Assembly (NCBI GenBank): GCA_025642075.2
Contig: JAODUO010000426.1
Coordinates: 312,501 to 376,500, forward strand
DNA from: Ridgeia piscesae
Lineage: Eukaryota; Annelida; Polychaeta; Sabellida; Siboglinidae
Reading direction: 5' to 3'
DNA: 64,000 bases
Under the pieces are notes generated by a model. That model ran no database searches. It saw only the letters and a list, made by a program, of their open reading frames with translations, and had not been told where the DNA came from. Position numbers and translations under genes: made by a program. Within the stretch, counting starts at the first letter, position 1; each line of letters starts with the position of its first letter. Below are positions 62,880-64,000 of the stretch, piece by piece.

Positions 62880-64000
62880 AATTAACATACCAATCCCTAC
62901 AGAAAAGCCTGATGATTATCTTGATTTAATTGATAAAAACTCAAAGTGTCTAGCACCTACGACTACATATGAGATAAGGATAATCATAGAGAAATAAAAA
63001 AACAATGCAGTCCTGGATGGGATGGTACAAAACCAGACATCATCAAACAAACATATTCTTGTATGATTAAACCCTTATGCCACATTATAAATTTATCGTT
63101 TAACAAAGGATACATACGATACGAATTAAAAATGGCTAATGTAGTGCCGATAGAAAAGGAGATTCTACAATAACCAGTAACGGTAGACCAATTTCCATAT
63201 TACCGGTATTTTCTAATTTAAACAAAAACTTATATAATTATGATAGACTAACTAAGTATATTGATAAACATAATATTTTTCATATTGTCAATTTGGATTT
63301 TTTTTAATGGCTTTAACAGTATTAATTGATTAAATAATAAGTGCAATAGATAATGGGACGTTTTTAGATTTCGCCAAAGCATTTGATACAGTGAACCATG
63401 ACATCCTATTAAGAACATTACCCAATTATGGAATAAGAGGAACAGTCCTCCAGTGGTTTCAAAATTATCTATCTGGTAGAAAACAAGCAGCAAGGATCAG
63501 TGAAACCAATTCTGTTCTTAAAAATATAATTTACGGAGTGCCACAAGGATCAATATTAGGTTCCTTATTAATCCTGATTGATATAAATGATTTATTTGCA
63601 CTATCACAAACCACCTTTCCTATAATGTGTGCAGATGACACTAATATTTTAATCCAAAAGAAAGATTTGCAAAAAAAGGAACGTGATTTAAATATTGAAA
63701 TACAAAACCTTTCCCTTCGGCTGAAAGCTAATAAACGTTCGTTAAATATTTAAAAACATGTACAATGACATTTAACAATATTTTTAGTGTAAGAAACAGA
63801 ATCAACCACATTTATATACATGGGACTCAAATATACACTATTAGCTTTACCCCATTTCTGGGAGTGGCAATAGATAATTAAATCAAATTGAATCGAAATA
63901 TATAATATACATGTAAAATACGTAAGATTGTAGGCATTTCCTGGAAAGCCAAGAACAAAGTGAACACAACAATTTTGATTAACCTATATTACACCTTTAT
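62880..64000 (+). pseudogene. LINE reverse transcriptase, decayed, running off the window
   Basis: Plus-strand pieces in order: PGWDGTKPDIIKQT (63024), ANVVPIEK (63133), FLDFAKAFDTVNHDILLRTL (63360), YGVPQGSILG (63533), CADDTNIL (63630; the usual first residue Tyr/Phe is Cys), LRLKANKRSLNI, then after a stop INHIYIHGTQIY and FTPFLGVAIDN. Frame breaks occur before 63360 and after 63750. The C-terminal part continues beyond the window. It is the inverted relative of 58230-59400. Confidence 0.85.

Overview
This is eukaryotic, almost certainly animal, nuclear DNA. It has exons bounded by GT/AG splice sites, extracellular-matrix type domains (a chitin-binding domain and an EGF domain), several non-LTR retrotransposon relics, hAT-type DNA elements, a tRNA-derived SINE and a very heavy load of simple repeats. 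The mix suggests a marine invertebrate, perhaps a lancelet, a hemichordate or a mollusc, but nothing here fixes the species. Protein-coding sequence is sparse; most of the long open frames are periodic frames through tandem repeats.

Layout. 1-6.3 kb: no recognised gene; microsatellites and a 1.8 kb 30-bp minisatellite. 6.4-8.6 kb, minus strand: a small spliced gene whose first exon carries an SGNH-hydrolase 'GDSQ' block. 11.0-27.2 kb, plus strand: a likely membrane-protein gene with a chitin-binding (CBM14) exon, an EGF exon and a Ser/Pro-rich stalk plus transmembrane exon. The first two are symmetric phase 1-1 exons, and the third has a phase-1 start. Its introns hold a 1.8 kb tandem segmental duplication, a 400-bp (CCCG)n tract and a 7.7 kb array of a 40-bp unit that itself looks like a 3' splice site. 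24.9-33.1 kb: dispersed repeats and decayed LINEs. 33.7-38.3 kb: a run of long satellites, ending in a cluster of ETS-like motifs. 38.35-38.85 kb: a C2H2-like zinc-finger ORF and a proline-rich exon candidate. 39.4-41.3 kb: a hAT element with a second hAT element nested in it. 41.3-41.7 kb: a compact block with two perfect DR1 nuclear-receptor motifs and CTCF-like sequences.

42.4-53.7 kb: a CR1/jockey-like LINE on the minus strand (broken by frameshifts), a second copy of its 3' end, an endonuclease relic, short tandem duplications and a SINE. 56.3-57.4 kb: the clearest intact gene, a 367-codon type II membrane protein of the SGNH/PC-esterase kind. 58.2-64.0 kb: two copies of another LINE in opposite orientation, one split by about 2.7 kb of other sequence and running off the window end.

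The genes do not form an evident pathway. Two unrelated SGNH-type genes and one chitin-binding/EGF membrane protein would fit cell-surface glycan biology, but that is only inference.
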